Shown here piece after piece: positions 1 to 8,562 of a stretch of DNA of 64,000 bases. The translations under genes and the position numbers were made by a program. Within the stretch, counting starts at the first letter, position 1. Every line of letters begins with the position of its first letter. Under the pieces are notes generated by a model. The model was not told the DNA's origin and did no database searches. It was given only the letters and a program-made list of their open reading frames with translations. This stretch comes from UBA5072 sp963822145 (GTDB lineage Bacteria > Bacteroidota > Bacteroidia > Bacteroidales > UBA10428): positions 1,488,001 through 1,552,000 of the forward strand of contig CAWGGG010000004.1 of NCBI GenBank assembly GCA_963822145.1. Direction: 5' to 3'.

Positions 1-888
1 GTGATCAATAAACCGCTGGAATCGCTGTTTCAGGATCCAGGGAGGATAAAAACCCTTTATAAATCTGAAGCTTCCGCTCAGGCTCTTTTCAATTATACCG
101 AACACTGGCTTAGAGGAGGCAGCGATAACAGAATTATTCCTGTAGAAGTAAGGATTCTGCCCATCAGGATGGAGCAGGATATCAATAGAATCACCATTAT
201 CAAGGATATTACTGACAAAAAAGAAACCGAAGCCAGGATCATGTATGCGATGATCAGCAGTGAAGAGGAGGAGCGTAAAAGGATTGCCCTCGACCTGCAT
301 GATGGTATTGGCCCTTATCTTTCAGCCGCAAAAATTTACATTGATTCACTTTCATCGGATGAAAAGCATGACAAAGACGCACATATCAAAAAAGAATTGC
401 ATGAGTTACTGCAGCTTTCCATCAACTCGATCCGGGAGATTTCAGGTAATCTGGGGTCCCAAGTCTTAAGGGCTTACGGGCTTTCTGCAGCCATTCAGAA
501 ATTCGTTGAAAAAATCGGCAGCAATGTCAATATCAAGTTTGATGTGCTTTTACCGGAAATATCCCCGTTTATTGATAAGGTCGAAACTGCGCTCTACAGG
601 ATCATGGTGGAACTGATCAACAATTCCCTGAAATATGCCAGTGCCACTGAAATAACCATAAAGCACACAGACGCCGGTAACACAGTCAGTATTGAATATA
701 TCGATAACGGTATTGGTTTTGATGTGGAGGCGGCCCTGCAGCAGCATAAAGGCATGGGACTTTATAACATTCAAAGCAGGATCAATTCCCTGGGTGGCCT
801 GATTGATTACGATTCAGCCCCCGGAAAGGGGGTGCATGTAAGCATCATTTTTAATAAAACCCAGATTTATAAAAACCCGGAAGATTAA
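1..888 (+). CDS. Sensor histidine kinase, LytS/NarX-like (5' partial)
   Basis: C-terminal part of a two-component sensor kinase; the reading frame is open from base 1, so the true start lies upstream. Residues 45-75 look like the end of a PAS domain (IPVEVRILPI, then IIKDITDKKE). A HisKA_3 dimerisation helix follows with ERKRIALDLHDGIGP, phospho-acceptor His100. The HATPase domain shows an N box (ELINNSLKYA, about 204-213), DNGIGF (235-240) and KGMGLYN (250-256). Kinases of this type phosphorylate LuxR/NarL-type response regulators; none is visible here. No membrane segment is seen in this part. Family is confident; signal and partner are unknown. Confidence 0.9.
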   Translation: MINKPLESLFQDPGRIKTLYKSEASAQALFNYTEHWLRGGSDNRIIPVEVRILPIRMEQDINRITIIKDITDKKETEARIMYAMISSEEEERKRIALDLHDGIGPYLSAAKIYIDSLSSDEKHDKDAHIKKELHELLQLSINSIREISGNLGSQVLRAYGLSAAIQKFVEKIGSNVNIKFDVLLPEISPFIDKVETALYRIMVELINNSLKYASATEITIKHTDAGNTVSIEYIDNGIGFDVEAALQQHKGMGLYNIQSRINSLGGLIDYDSAPGKGVHVSIIFNKTQIYKNPED

Positions 889-891
889 AAC

Positions 892-925
892 TATTGCATT
901 TTCAAACTAAATGTTTTATATTTGC
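892..925 (+). promoter_or_regulatory. Promoter of the his operon (Bacteroidetes type)
   Basis: TATTG at 892-896 (-33 element), 20-nt spacer, then TATATTTGC at 917-925, a full match to the Bacteroidetes -7 consensus TAnnTTTGY. Transcription would start near 930, about 13 nt before the leader peptide ATG. Confidence 0.7.
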
Positions 926-942
926 AGCGGAATATCATAAAT

Positions 943-984
943 ATGAAAAATCACAGGACACATCAGCATCATCATCATCCGTAA
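943..984 (+). CDS. hisL: His-rich leader peptide of the his attenuator
   Basis: A 13-codon reading frame encoding MKNHRTHQHHHHP: six His in thirteen residues, four in a row just before the stop (TAA at 982-984). It lies between the promoter and an intrinsic terminator ahead of hisG, as in the enterobacterial his leader. Translation speed through the His codons would report charged tRNA-His. A small hairpin, CCGT-aacc-ACGG (979-990), spans the stop codon and could be the pause hairpin. The symbol is given by analogy; the sequence is too short for homology. Confidence 0.85.
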   Translation: MKNHRTHQHHHHP

Positions 985-996
985 CCACGGGCCATG

Positions 997-1042
997 GCAG
1001 TATGTGTCGCATGAAAGATAATTTCAGGGTTTGCAATACTGC
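997..1042 (+). promoter_or_regulatory. Candidate antiterminator pairing of the his leader
   Basis: GCAGTAT (997-1003) is complementary to ATACTGC (1036-1042), which covers the terminator loop and the first bases of its 3' arm. Pairing would prevent the terminator. Only 7 bp can be found by eye, so this is a proposal. The alternating structure is less clear than in the ilv leader. Confidence 0.4.
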
Positions 1043-1056
1043 AAACCCTTTTTTTT
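1026..1056 (+). terminator. Intrinsic terminator of the his attenuator
   Basis: Perfect 10-bp stem, AGGGTTTGCA (1026-1035) with TGCAAACCCT (1040-1049), loop ATAC, followed by a run of eight T (1049-1056). It ends 30 nt before hisG, so it must be read through for the operon to be expressed. Confidence 0.9.
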
Positions 1057-1086
1057 ATATATTGACCGATAATCTGTTACCATCCT

Positions 1087-1947
1087 ATGGAAAAATTAAA
1101 GATTGCCATTCAGAAAGAGGGCCGTTTAAGCGAAAAATCACTCGAACTGATCCAGGAATCAGGTATTCGTCATAATCAGGACAGCAAAAGGAAGCTGATC
1201 TCCCTGGGAGAGAATTTCCCGGTGGAGATCCTTTACCTGCGCGATGATGATATCCCTCAATATGTTGCCGATGCAGTGGCTGATATCGGGATTGTGGGTG
1301 AAAATGAAGTGATGGAAAAGAACCGCAATGTGGAAATTGTTGAAAGACTTGGCTTCGCCAGGTGCAGGCTGTCCCTGGCCATTCCACAGTCACAGGAATA
1401 TACGGGTCCGGCCTACTTCAATGGTCGCCGGATTGCCACCTCATATCCGCATATTCTTAGCAAATTCCTGGAAAAGAACAACCTGAATGCAGAAATCCAT
1501 GAAATCAGCGGTTCTGTTGAAATTGCACCAGGGATTGGACTGGCAGATGCCATATTTGATATTGTTAGTACCGGAAGCACCCTGATTCACAACAGGCTTA
1601 AAGAGGTTGAAGTGGTAGCCAACTCCGAGGCTGTGGTCATAGCCACCCCCGGTGCCAGCGAAGCCAAAAGGAAGATCCTTGCAGACCTGCTTTTCAGGTT
1701 TCAGGCCGTGCGCAAATCCAAAAACAACAAGTATATCCTTTTGAATGCCCCCAATGAGAACCTGGATAAGATCGTACAGTTATTACCGGGCATGAAAAGC
1801 CCCACAGTTTTACCCCTATATGAAAAAGGCTGGAGTTCAGTGCATTCTGTAGTCAATGAGAATGAATTCTGGGAAATCATCGGGAAACTTAAAGAATATG
1901 GGGCTCAGGGGATCCTGGTCATCCCGATTGAAAAAATGATCCTTTAA
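1087..1947 (+). CDS. hisG: ATP phosphoribosyltransferase, long form
   Basis: First committed step of histidine synthesis: condenses ATP and PRPP to N1-(5-phosphoribosyl)-ATP in the cytoplasm. The PRPP-binding signature runs from about residue 145 to 165 (EIAPGIGLADAIFDIVSTGS). At 286 residues it is the long, hexameric form with a C-terminal regulatory HisG_C domain (about 210-284), the ACT-like module that binds histidine for feedback inhibition, so no HisZ partner is expected. It follows the attenuator by 30 nt, so supply is probably controlled both by attenuation and by feedback. Confidence 0.97.
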   Translation: MEKLKIAIQKEGRLSEKSLELIQESGIRHNQDSKRKLISLGENFPVEILYLRDDDIPQYVADAVADIGIVGENEVMEKNRNVEIVERLGFARCRLSLAIPQSQEYTGPAYFNGRRIATSYPHILSKFLEKNNLNAEIHEISGSVEIAPGIGLADAIFDIVSTGSTLIHNRLKEVEVVANSEAVVIATPGASEAKRKILADLLFRFQAVRKSKNNKYILLNAPNENLDKIVQLLPGMKSPTVLPLYEKGWSSVHSVVNENEFWEIIGKLKEYGAQGILVIPIEKMIL

Positions 1948-1958
1948 TCCTTCACCAT

Positions 1959-3233
1959 ATGAAAATCTTCCGGTATCCTGTAAAATCCGACTGGCACAAC
2001 TTGTTGAAACGGCCTGTGCTGGAAGACCGGGAAGTAGACTCCCTGGTTTTGCCGATCATTCAGGATGTTCGTAAACGGGGCGACGCAGCCTTGTTTGAGT
2101 ACACCAGAAAATTTGATAAGGCCAATCTGGATTCCCTGGAAGTTACCGAAGAAGAATTTGCCGAGGCCACCCGTTTGGTGGACGAAGATCTTAAAAGGGC
2201 TATTCAAATCGCCATTGACAATATCGAAACTTTCCATAACAGTCAGATTACCAGTCCCGACCTTGTGGTTACCACACCGGGGGTTGAATGCTGGCAAAAG
2301 GCAGTTGCCATTCAGAAAGTAGGTTTGTATGTTCCTGGAGGAAGTGCTCCTTTGTTCTCCACCGTTCTGATGCTGTCAATCCCGGCGCGCATTGCAGGTT
2401 GCCCTGAGGTGGTGCTTTGCTCGCCTCCTTCCGGTAATGGGAAACTACATCCTGCCATACTTTATGCAGCCAGTCTGTCAGGCGTAACCCGGGTTTTTAA
2501 ATTGGGTGGTGCCCAGGCTATTGCCGCCATGGCGTATGGGACTGATTCGGTACCCATGGTGTTTAAGATTTTCGGTCCCGGGAACCAGTTTGTCACTGCA
2601 GCCAAGCAATTGTTAGCACGCAGCGGAGTTGCCATTGACATGCCTGCCGGACCATCCGAGCTTGCTGTAGTTGCCGATAGTTCCGCCCGTGCGGCATATG
2701 TTGCTTCTGACCTGCTATCTCAGGCTGAACATGGAACCGACAGCCAGGTTTTGCTGCTTACCACCGATGAAAAGGTCGCTGAATCTGTACTCTTGGAAGT
2801 GCAACTTCAGTTATCACAATTGCCCCGAAGGGAAATTGCAGCACAATCATTGTCCCACAGCAGGATCATGGTGTTGAAAAGCATGGATGAAGTGCTGGAA
2901 ATGGTCAATGATTATGCACCCGAGCATCTCATCATTGCCTCGGATCAGGCAGACCAATATGCAGAAAGGGTCATTAATGCAGGATCGGTCTTCATTGGTC
3001 ATTATTCACCGGAAAGCGCGGGTGATTATGCCTCGGGGACTAACCATACCCTGCCAACCAATGGCTATGCCAAAGCCTATAATGGCGTTAACCTCGATAG
3101 TTTCGTAAAAAAGATCACCTTCCAGCGCATTACAAGGGAAGGACTTGAAAATATAGGTCCGGCCATCATGAAAATGGCAGAGACCGAAGCCCTTGTCGCC
3201 CACAAGAATGCTGTTTCCATACGATTACAATAA
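1959..3233 (+). CDS. hisD: Histidinol dehydrogenase
   Basis: Catalyses the last two steps, L-histidinol to L-histidinal to L-histidine, with two NAD+. By comparison with the E. coli enzyme, the zinc ligands are Gln255 and His258 (SQAEHG), Asp356 (AGDYASG) and His415; the catalytic Glu322-His323 pair lies in APEHL. The signatures GPGNQFVTAAK and PAGPSELAV are present. Length 424 is normal for the family. The gene starts 11 nt after hisG and belongs to the same transcript. Confidence 0.97.
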   Translation: MKIFRYPVKSDWHNLLKRPVLEDREVDSLVLPIIQDVRKRGDAALFEYTRKFDKANLDSLEVTEEEFAEATRLVDEDLKRAIQIAIDNIETFHNSQITSPDLVVTTPGVECWQKAVAIQKVGLYVPGGSAPLFSTVLMLSIPARIAGCPEVVLCSPPSGNGKLHPAILYAASLSGVTRVFKLGGAQAIAAMAYGTDSVPMVFKIFGPGNQFVTAAKQLLARSGVAIDMPAGPSELAVVADSSARAAYVASDLLSQAEHGTDSQVLLLTTDEKVAESVLLEVQLQLSQLPRREIAAQSLSHSRIMVLKSMDEVLEMVNDYAPEHLIIASDQADQYAERVINAGSVFIGHYSPESAGDYASGTNHTLPTNGYAKAYNGVNLDSFVKKITFQRITREGLENIGPAIMKMAETEALVAHKNAVSIRLQ

Positions 3234-3248
3234 ACGATCGAAACCATT

Positions 3249-4307
3249 ATGTTCGATATCAACACACTCGTCAGAAAGAACATCCGCTCACTGATTCCCT
3301 ACTCCTCAGCCCGGGATGAGTACAAGGGAGAAGAGGCCATTTTCCTTGATGCCAACGAAAATCCATATAACAGTCCCCTGAACCGCTATCCCGACCCGCG
3401 GCAGCTAAAACTTAAACAGCAGATTGCTGCCATAAAAAATACTAACGTTGAAAACATCTTCCTGGGAAACGGGAGCGACGAGGCCATCGATTTGCTGATC
3501 CGGGCTTTCTGCCAGCCGGGAACCGACAATATGGTCAGTATTAAGCCCACCTATGGCATGTATAAAGTATGTGCCGATATCAGCCAGGTAGAATACCGGG
3601 AAGCTTTACTGAACAGCAATTTTCAATTGGATGCGGAAGCCTTGCTGAATCTGACCGATGAGCGGAGCAAACTGCTCTTTTTATGCTCTCCCAACAATCC
3701 CACCTCAAACAGTCTGAACAGGAACGACATACTGTCGCTGATCGACAAATTCACCGGTTTGGTGGTGCTGGACGAAGCTTATCAGGATTTCTCCACCTCG
3801 GGGTCCCTTGTCCCCGAATTGAGCAAACATCCCAACCTGGTGATCCTGCAAACCTTCAGCAAAGCATGGGGCATGGCGGGTATTCGTCTGGGGATGGCCT
3901 TTGCATCTGCAGAGATCATCAGTATTCTGAACCACATTAAATATCCCTACAACATCAGTATACTTACACAACGGGTGGCCATGGAGCGTCTTGCCGACAT
4001 TGGCGGAAAGGAGCAATGGATCCGTGACATCCTGAAACAACGCGAGAGGCTTCAGCAGGAATTGCTCCGTTTCCCCATGATCAGGGATATCCTGCCCAGT
4101 GACGCCAATTTTTTGATGGTCCGTTTCGATCATCCGCTGGAGGTATTTTCTTTCCTCATCGGGAAAAAAATCATAGTCCGCGACCGTTCAAAGGTTGCCC
4201 TGTGCGAGGGTTATCTCCGGATTACCATCGGAACTGCTGAGGAAAACGATATACTGATCAGGGCTCTTGAAGAATTTAAAAGTTCAAAAGATTATCTTTA
4301 CCCATGA
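3249..4307 (+). CDS. hisC: Histidinol-phosphate aminotransferase
   Basis: PLP-dependent fold-type I transaminase converting imidazole-acetol phosphate and glutamate to histidinol phosphate. Visible motifs: NENPY near the N terminus, NGSDEAIDLL (cofactor phosphate site), SPNNPT (147-152), Asp175 in LDEAYQDF, and the Schiff-base Lys205 in TFSKAWGMAGIRLG. Length 352 is typical. It lies 15 nt after hisD; hisB begins 10 nt after its stop. Confidence 0.96.
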   Translation: MFDINTLVRKNIRSLIPYSSARDEYKGEEAIFLDANENPYNSPLNRYPDPRQLKLKQQIAAIKNTNVENIFLGNGSDEAIDLLIRAFCQPGTDNMVSIKPTYGMYKVCADISQVEYREALLNSNFQLDAEALLNLTDERSKLLFLCSPNNPTSNSLNRNDILSLIDKFTGLVVLDEAYQDFSTSGSLVPELSKHPNLVILQTFSKAWGMAGIRLGMAFASAEIISILNHIKYPYNISILTQRVAMERLADIGGKEQWIRDILKQRERLQQELLRFPMIRDILPSDANFLMVRFDHPLEVFSFLIGKKIIVRDRSKVALCEGYLRITIGTAEENDILIRALEEFKSSKDYLYP

Positions 4308-4317
4308 ACTGCAAACC

Positions 4318-5433
4318 ATGAAAAAAGTCCTTTTCCTAGATCGTGACGGAACCCTGATTGTGGAACCCAGGGATGATTTCCAGGTGGACTCGCTGGAAAA
4401 GCTGGAATTCATTCCCGGTGTCTTCCGGAATCTCTATAACATCAGGAAAAATCTCGACTTCGAACTGGTAATTGTTTCCAACCAGGACGGACTGGGCACT
4501 CCCGCCTACCCGCAGGAAGCATACAACCTGGTTCAGCAGAAGATGATTAAAGCCTTTGAAAATGAAGGAATATTTTTTGATGATATATTGATTGACCGGT
4601 CCTTACCCACGGATAAAGCACCCACGCGTAAACCACTAACAGGATTGCTCACCCGGTATTTGCAGGGAGACTATGATCTGAAGAATTCCTTTGTGATAGG
4701 CGACCGGCAGACCGATGTGGAACTTGCCCTGAACCTGGGTTCCCGGGCAATCCTCTTCTCTCCTTTACCCAATAACGGAGCACCGGTCAGGGAACATGGT
4801 TCCTTCCAGGTTGCCGGGAACTGGGATGATGTATACCGCTTAGTTGCCCTGGAGGTACGTTCTTCCAGGGTTGACAGGAAAACCAGTGAAACAAGCATTC
4901 AGGTTGAATTGAATATTGATGGGACCGGAGCTTATGATATTTCCACCGGAATCGGTTTTTTTGATCACATGATCGGGCAGTTGGCCCGTCATTCGGGTTG
5001 CGATTTAAAGGTCCTGGTAAAAGGAGATCTGGAAGTGGACGAGCATCATACCATCGAAGATACAGCCCTGGCACTCGGTGAGGCATTCTATATCGCCCTG
5101 GGAAGTAAACGGGGTATGGAGCGCTACGGATTTGCCCTGCCCATGGATGATTGCATGGCCCAGGTACTGATTGACTTCAGCGGAAGACCCTGGCTCGTTT
5201 GGGATGCTGAATTCCAACGTGAAAAAGTGGGTGAAATGCCTGTGGAAATGTTCATGCACTTTTTTAAATCATTCTCTGATGCTGCCCGTTGCAACCTGAA
5301 TATCAAAGCTGAGGGCACCAATGAACATCATAAGATCGAGGCGATCTTCAAAGCCCTTGCCAGGGCTATAAAAATGGCAGTGAAACGGGATGTTTTCAAT
5401 CAGAATTTACCCACCACAAAAGGAGTTTTATAA
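4318..5433 (+). CDS. hisB: Bifunctional histidinol-phosphatase / imidazoleglycerol-phosphate dehydratase
   Basis: Two-domain enzyme for steps 7 and 9. Residues 1-165 are a HAD-type phosphatase (catalytic Asp8 and Asp10 in FLDRDGT, VSNQDGLGT, FVIGDRQTD). Residues about 182-371 are the IGP dehydratase with manganese-binding DEHHTIED (241-248) and NEHHK (335-339). I chose the ATG at 4318 because an upstream in-frame start would overlap hisC and add residues not seen in the family. The Cys-rich zinc loop of the E. coli phosphatase is replaced by DRSLPTDKAPTRKP, which I believe is usual in Bacteroidetes HisB. Confidence 0.96.
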   Translation: MKKVLFLDRDGTLIVEPRDDFQVDSLEKLEFIPGVFRNLYNIRKNLDFELVIVSNQDGLGTPAYPQEAYNLVQQKMIKAFENEGIFFDDILIDRSLPTDKAPTRKPLTGLLTRYLQGDYDLKNSFVIGDRQTDVELALNLGSRAILFSPLPNNGAPVREHGSFQVAGNWDDVYRLVALEVRSSRVDRKTSETSIQVELNIDGTGAYDISTGIGFFDHMIGQLARHSGCDLKVLVKGDLEVDEHHTIEDTALALGEAFYIALGSKRGMERYGFALPMDDCMAQVLIDFSGRPWLVWDAEFQREKVGEMPVEMFMHFFKSFSDAARCNLNIKAEGTNEHHKIEAIFKALARAIKMAVKRDVFNQNLPTTKGVL

Positions 5434-5436
5434 GTG

Positions 5437-6306
5437 ATGCCCAAAATAAACAGGAATTCAGCCATACTCCTGATGCATTGTCCCGATAATAAGGGGATCG
5501 TTGCTCAGGTTACGGCATTTATCAATGACAACAACGGTAATATTATTACGCTTGATGAGCACGTTGATCGGCTGGATAAAGTATTTTACATGAGGATCGA
5601 GTGGGAACTTGAAGATTTCATGATCCCACAGGAAAAGATAGCGGATTTTTTCGGCACCCTGATCGCTGCCCGTTACAACATGACCTGGAATATTTATTTC
5701 AGTGACAAACGACCCCGGATGGCCATCTTTGTTTCCAAACTCTCGCATTGTCTTTATGACATCCTGTCTCGCGTCCATTCAGGTGAATGGGATGTGGATA
5801 TTCCGCTGATCATCAGTAATCACAATGATCTTGAGCCGGTTGCCAATCAATTCGGAATTCCTTATCATTGTGTGGAAAAAAATGATCAGAACAATATGGA
5901 AATGGAAGTCCGGGAGCTTGAGCTGCTCAGACTGCATCAGATTACCTTTGTTGTGCTGGCACGTTACATGCGGATTCTGAGCAGTGATTTTATACAGCAT
6001 TATCCCAATCAGGTCATAAATATACATCACTCCTTCCTGCCGGCTTTTCCCGGCGCCAAACCTTATCATTCCGCTTATGAAAGGGGCGTGAAAATAATCG
6101 GTGCAACAAGTCACTATGTGACCTCTGAACTGGATGCCGGGCCTATCATCGATCAGGATATCGTCCGGATTTCCCATCGCGATTCGATTGATAAGCTGAT
6201 CATGAAAGGGAAAGATGTTGAAAAACTGGTGTTGTCGAGGGCCATCCTGCTGCACATTCAGCGAAGGATCCTGGTATACAATAACCGTACTGTGGTTTTT
6301 AACTGA
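5437..6306 (+). CDS. purU: Formyltetrahydrofolate deformylase
   Basis: Hydrolyses 10-formyl-THF to THF and formate. Residues 8-85 are an ACT domain (LLMHCPDNKGIVAQVTAF). Residues 92-285 are a formyltransferase-like domain with Asn195 and His197 in INIHHSFLP and Asp233 in ELDAGPIID, matching the Asn-His-Asp triad of the PurN/PurU fold. AGGAG at 5421-5425 favours the ATG at 5437 or the GTG at 5434. Its place between hisB and hisH is unusual. A rationale (inference) is that IGP synthase releases AICAR, whose recycling through PurH uses 10-formyl-THF, so folate balance and histidine flux are linked. Confidence 0.93.
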   Translation: MPKINRNSAILLMHCPDNKGIVAQVTAFINDNNGNIITLDEHVDRLDKVFYMRIEWELEDFMIPQEKIADFFGTLIAARYNMTWNIYFSDKRPRMAIFVSKLSHCLYDILSRVHSGEWDVDIPLIISNHNDLEPVANQFGIPYHCVEKNDQNNMEMEVRELELLRLHQITFVVLARYMRILSSDFIQHYPNQVINIHHSFLPAFPGAKPYHSAYERGVKIIGATSHYVTSELDAGPIIDQDIVRISHRDSIDKLIMKGKDVEKLVLSRAILLHIQRRILVYNNRTVVFN

Positions 6307-6312
6307 CAGGGA

Positions 6313-6912
6313 ATGAAAGTAGCCATCATCAAATATAACGCGGGAAATATCATGTCGGTAGATTATGCCCTGCAAAGGCTGGGCATCATGGCTACCATTA
6401 CTGATGATCCTGATCTCATCCGGGAGGCAGACAGGGTGATTTTTCCCGGGGTGGGTGAAGCCAGCACCACCATGAAATTTCTCAGGGAAAGGAAGCTTGA
6501 CCGCTTAATTGCAGAGCTGAAACAGCCGGTATTGGGTATTTGCCTGGGACTCCAATTAATGTGCCGTCATTCCGAAGAAGGAGATACACCTTGCATCGGT
6601 ATCTTTAATGAAAATATCAGAAAATTCCCTGTTACCATCTCTCCGGAAAACAGGTTGAAGGTACCGCACATGGGCTGGAATACCGTTTACGGGTTAAAAA
6701 GCAGTTTGTTTGACGGCGGTCTGGAGAACCAGTATGCTTACTTCGTGCACAGCTACTATGCCACTACCGGCGCAGAAACCATTGCCCTGAGCGATTATGG
6801 TATAACATTCAGTGCTGCTCTCCAGCGCGATAACTTTTATGCCACCCAATTTCATCCTGAAAAAAGTGGCCATGCAGGATCAATAATCATAAAAAACTTT
6901 CTGGAGCTATGA
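6313..6912 (+). CDS. hisH: Imidazole glycerol phosphate synthase, glutaminase subunit
   Basis: Class I glutamine amidotransferase that supplies ammonia to HisF. Catalytic Cys77 lies in GICLGLQLM, with His181 and Glu183 in FHPEKSG. Length 199 is normal. It starts 6 nt after purU and overlaps hisA by 4 nt (ATGA), a sign of translational coupling. HisH and HisF form a heterodimer although hisA separates their genes. Confidence 0.96.
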   Translation: MKVAIIKYNAGNIMSVDYALQRLGIMATITDDPDLIREADRVIFPGVGEASTTMKFLRERKLDRLIAELKQPVLGICLGLQLMCRHSEEGDTPCIGIFNENIRKFPVTISPENRLKVPHMGWNTVYGLKSSLFDGGLENQYAYFVHSYYATTGAETIALSDYGITFSAALQRDNFYATQFHPEKSGHAGSIIIKNFLEL

Positions 6913-7631
6913 TCACAATTATTCCGGCCATCGACATTATTGACGGGAAATGCGTTCGCCTTGAACAAGGCGATTACCGGTTAAAAAAAGTTTACGAAGA
7001 AGATCCGCTGGATGCAGCCCGGCGATTTGAGGATCAGGGGGTAAAACGCCTGCACGTTGTGGACCTCGACGGCGCCAAAGCCACCCGCATCATCAATTAC
7101 AATACCCTCGAAAGGATCACTGCAAAAACGGGATTAATGGTTGACTTTGGAGGGGGAATCAAAACCGACAATGATCTGCAAGTAGTCTTCGAATGTGGTG
7201 CTGCCATGGCGGTTATTGGCAGTATCGCGGTAAATGACAGAGATCTTTTCCAGGAATGGCTGTTTGCCTATGGCCCTGAAAAGATCATCCTTGCAGCTGA
7301 TGTAAAGGAAGGCCACATTGCCGTATCGGGTTGGACCGACGTTACCGAAATCGGCTTATTTGATTTTCTGAGGTATTACAAGGCGATGGGTGTGAAGCAG
7401 GTATTGTGTACCGATATTGTCAAAGACGGCATGCTCGGAGGTCCGTCTATTGACCTTTATGAACAGATGGTCAAGGATTTCCCATCCATGCGCATCATTG
7501 CCAGCGGAGGTGTTTCTTCGGTTGCTGAGATCATCCGGCTGAACGAGGCCGGGGTAGCCGGAGTAATCATTGGTAAAGCATTGTATGAGGGGAAGATCAA
7601 GGTGGAAGAGCTGAAGGATTTCTTCTTATGA
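6909..7631 (+). CDS. hisA: ProFAR isomerase
   Basis: TIM-barrel isomerase converting ProFAR to PRFAR. Catalytic Asp9 (PAIDIIDG) and Asp131 (LAADVKEG) correspond to the general acid/base pair known for the family; the phosphate-binding motifs are VDFGGGI (78-84) and IASGGVS near the C terminus. Length 240 is typical. It overlaps hisH by 4 nt and is followed by a 100-nt spacer full of 9-bp repeats before hisF. Confidence 0.96.
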   Translation: MITIIPAIDIIDGKCVRLEQGDYRLKKVYEEDPLDAARRFEDQGVKRLHVVDLDGAKATRIINYNTLERITAKTGLMVDFGGGIKTDNDLQVVFECGAAMAVIGSIAVNDRDLFQEWLFAYGPEKIILAADVKEGHIAVSGWTDVTEIGLFDFLRYYKAMGVKQVLCTDIVKDGMLGGPSIDLYEQMVKDFPSMRIIASGGVSSVAEIIRLNEAGVAGVIIGKALYEGKIKVEELKDFFL

Positions 7632-7639
7632 TAGTTATG

Positions 7640-7728
7640 GTTGTTGTGATGGTTGTGAGTTACAACCACAACAACCACAACAACCAAAACAACCACAACA
7701 ACCACAATAAACCACAACATCATCTGTC
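7640..7728 (+). repeat. Nonamer tandem repeat with opposed arms, hisA-hisF spacer
   Basis: The right part (7662-7706) is five near-perfect copies of ACAACCACA. The left part (about 7640-7658) carries the complementary TGGTTGTTGTG and TGGTTGTG, so the spacer can fold into an imperfect hairpin. The same nonamer family (GGTTGTGAT) recurs at 32901-32954. Lying inside the operon, it could affect hisF expression. Confidence 0.85.
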
Positions 7729-7731
7729 TCC

Positions 7732-8487
7732 ATGCTCGCCAAAAGAATCATCCCCTGCCTCGACGTCCGCAACGGGCAAACCGTGAAAGGTATCAATTTC
7801 ATTAACATCCGCGAGGTGGGTGATCCTGTAGAAATGGGCGCCGCTTATGCGGAACAGGGTGCTGACGAGCTCGTTTTCCTGGATATCACCGCAAGTCACG
7901 AAGGCCGAAAAACTTTTGTCCAGTTGGTAAAGCGCATTGCCCTGCATCTGAACATACCATTTACCGTGGGTGGAGGCATCAGTGAACTGATTGATATTGA
8001 AGCACTGCTGGCAGCCGGTGCCGATAAGATTTCCCTAAATACAGCCGCCATCCGGAATCCTGATCTGATTGACCGGATGGCCTTGAATTTTGGCAGTCAG
8101 TTTGTTGTTGTTGCCATTGATGCTTTAGAAGAAGCGGGTAAATGGACTGCCTATATCAACGGAGGTCGTATCCCCACTGAAAAGGAACTTTTTTCCTGGG
8201 CCAGGGAATGTGAAAACAGGGGCGCCGGTGAGATCCTTTTTACCTCCATGAACCACGATGGCACCAGGAATGGTTTTGCCTGCGAGGCACTGTCTGCATT
8301 ATCTGATAGCCTGTCCATTCCCGTAATTGCCTCGGGAGGGGCAGGCAGCATGGATCATTTTGCAGAGGTATTCACCAAAGGAAAAGCGGATGCAGGGTTG
8401 GCGGCCAGTATCTTCCATTTTAACGAGATCAAAGTGCCACAGCTGAAGGCATACCTGGCAGAACGGAAGATCCCTGTCAGGTTTTAA
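7732..8487 (+). CDS. hisF: Imidazole glycerol phosphate synthase, cyclase subunit
   Basis: TIM-barrel cyclase that uses ammonia from HisH to turn PRFAR into IGP and AICAR. The catalytic aspartates Asp11 (CLDVRNG) and Asp130 (VAIDALE) are at the canonical positions. VGGGI (79-83) and ASGGAGS near the C terminus bind phosphate. Length 251 is standard. The preceding repeat-rich spacer breaks the otherwise tight operon, but nothing there looks like a terminator with a T run. Confidence 0.97.
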   Translation: MLAKRIIPCLDVRNGQTVKGINFINIREVGDPVEMGAAYAEQGADELVFLDITASHEGRKTFVQLVKRIALHLNIPFTVGGGISELIDIEALLAAGADKISLNTAAIRNPDLIDRMALNFGSQFVVVAIDALEEAGKWTAYINGGRIPTEKELFSWARECENRGAGEILFTSMNHDGTRNGFACEALSALSDSLSIPVIASGGAGSMDHFAEVFTKGKADAGLAASIFHFNEIKVPQLKAYLAERKIPVRF

Positions 8488-8490
8488 TCG

Positions 8491-8530
8491 GTGGAAAAGT
8501 GGAACGGTAAAACAATGGAATGGTGGAAGA
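8491..8530 (+). repeat. Degenerate octamer repeat between hisF and hisE
   Basis: Five consecutive 8-nt words: GTGGAAAA, GTGGAACG, GTAAAACA, ATGGAATG, GTGGAAGA. The similarity is weak and could be chance, but the repeat lies exactly where a hisI coding region would be expected. Confidence 0.45.
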
Positions 8531-8562
8531 AGATGTAGTCATCCTTAATAAAACAGAGTAAC

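Noticed and set aside
894..1175. 93-codon ORF over the his leader
   Set aside because: It starts at TTG inside the -33 promoter element, runs through the terminator and overlaps hisG in another frame; the short His-rich frame explains the region.
7457..7723. Minus-strand ORF with a long Val/Thr-rich N terminus
   Set aside because: The unusual composition comes from the nonamer repeat between hisA and hisF; the rest is antisense to hisA.
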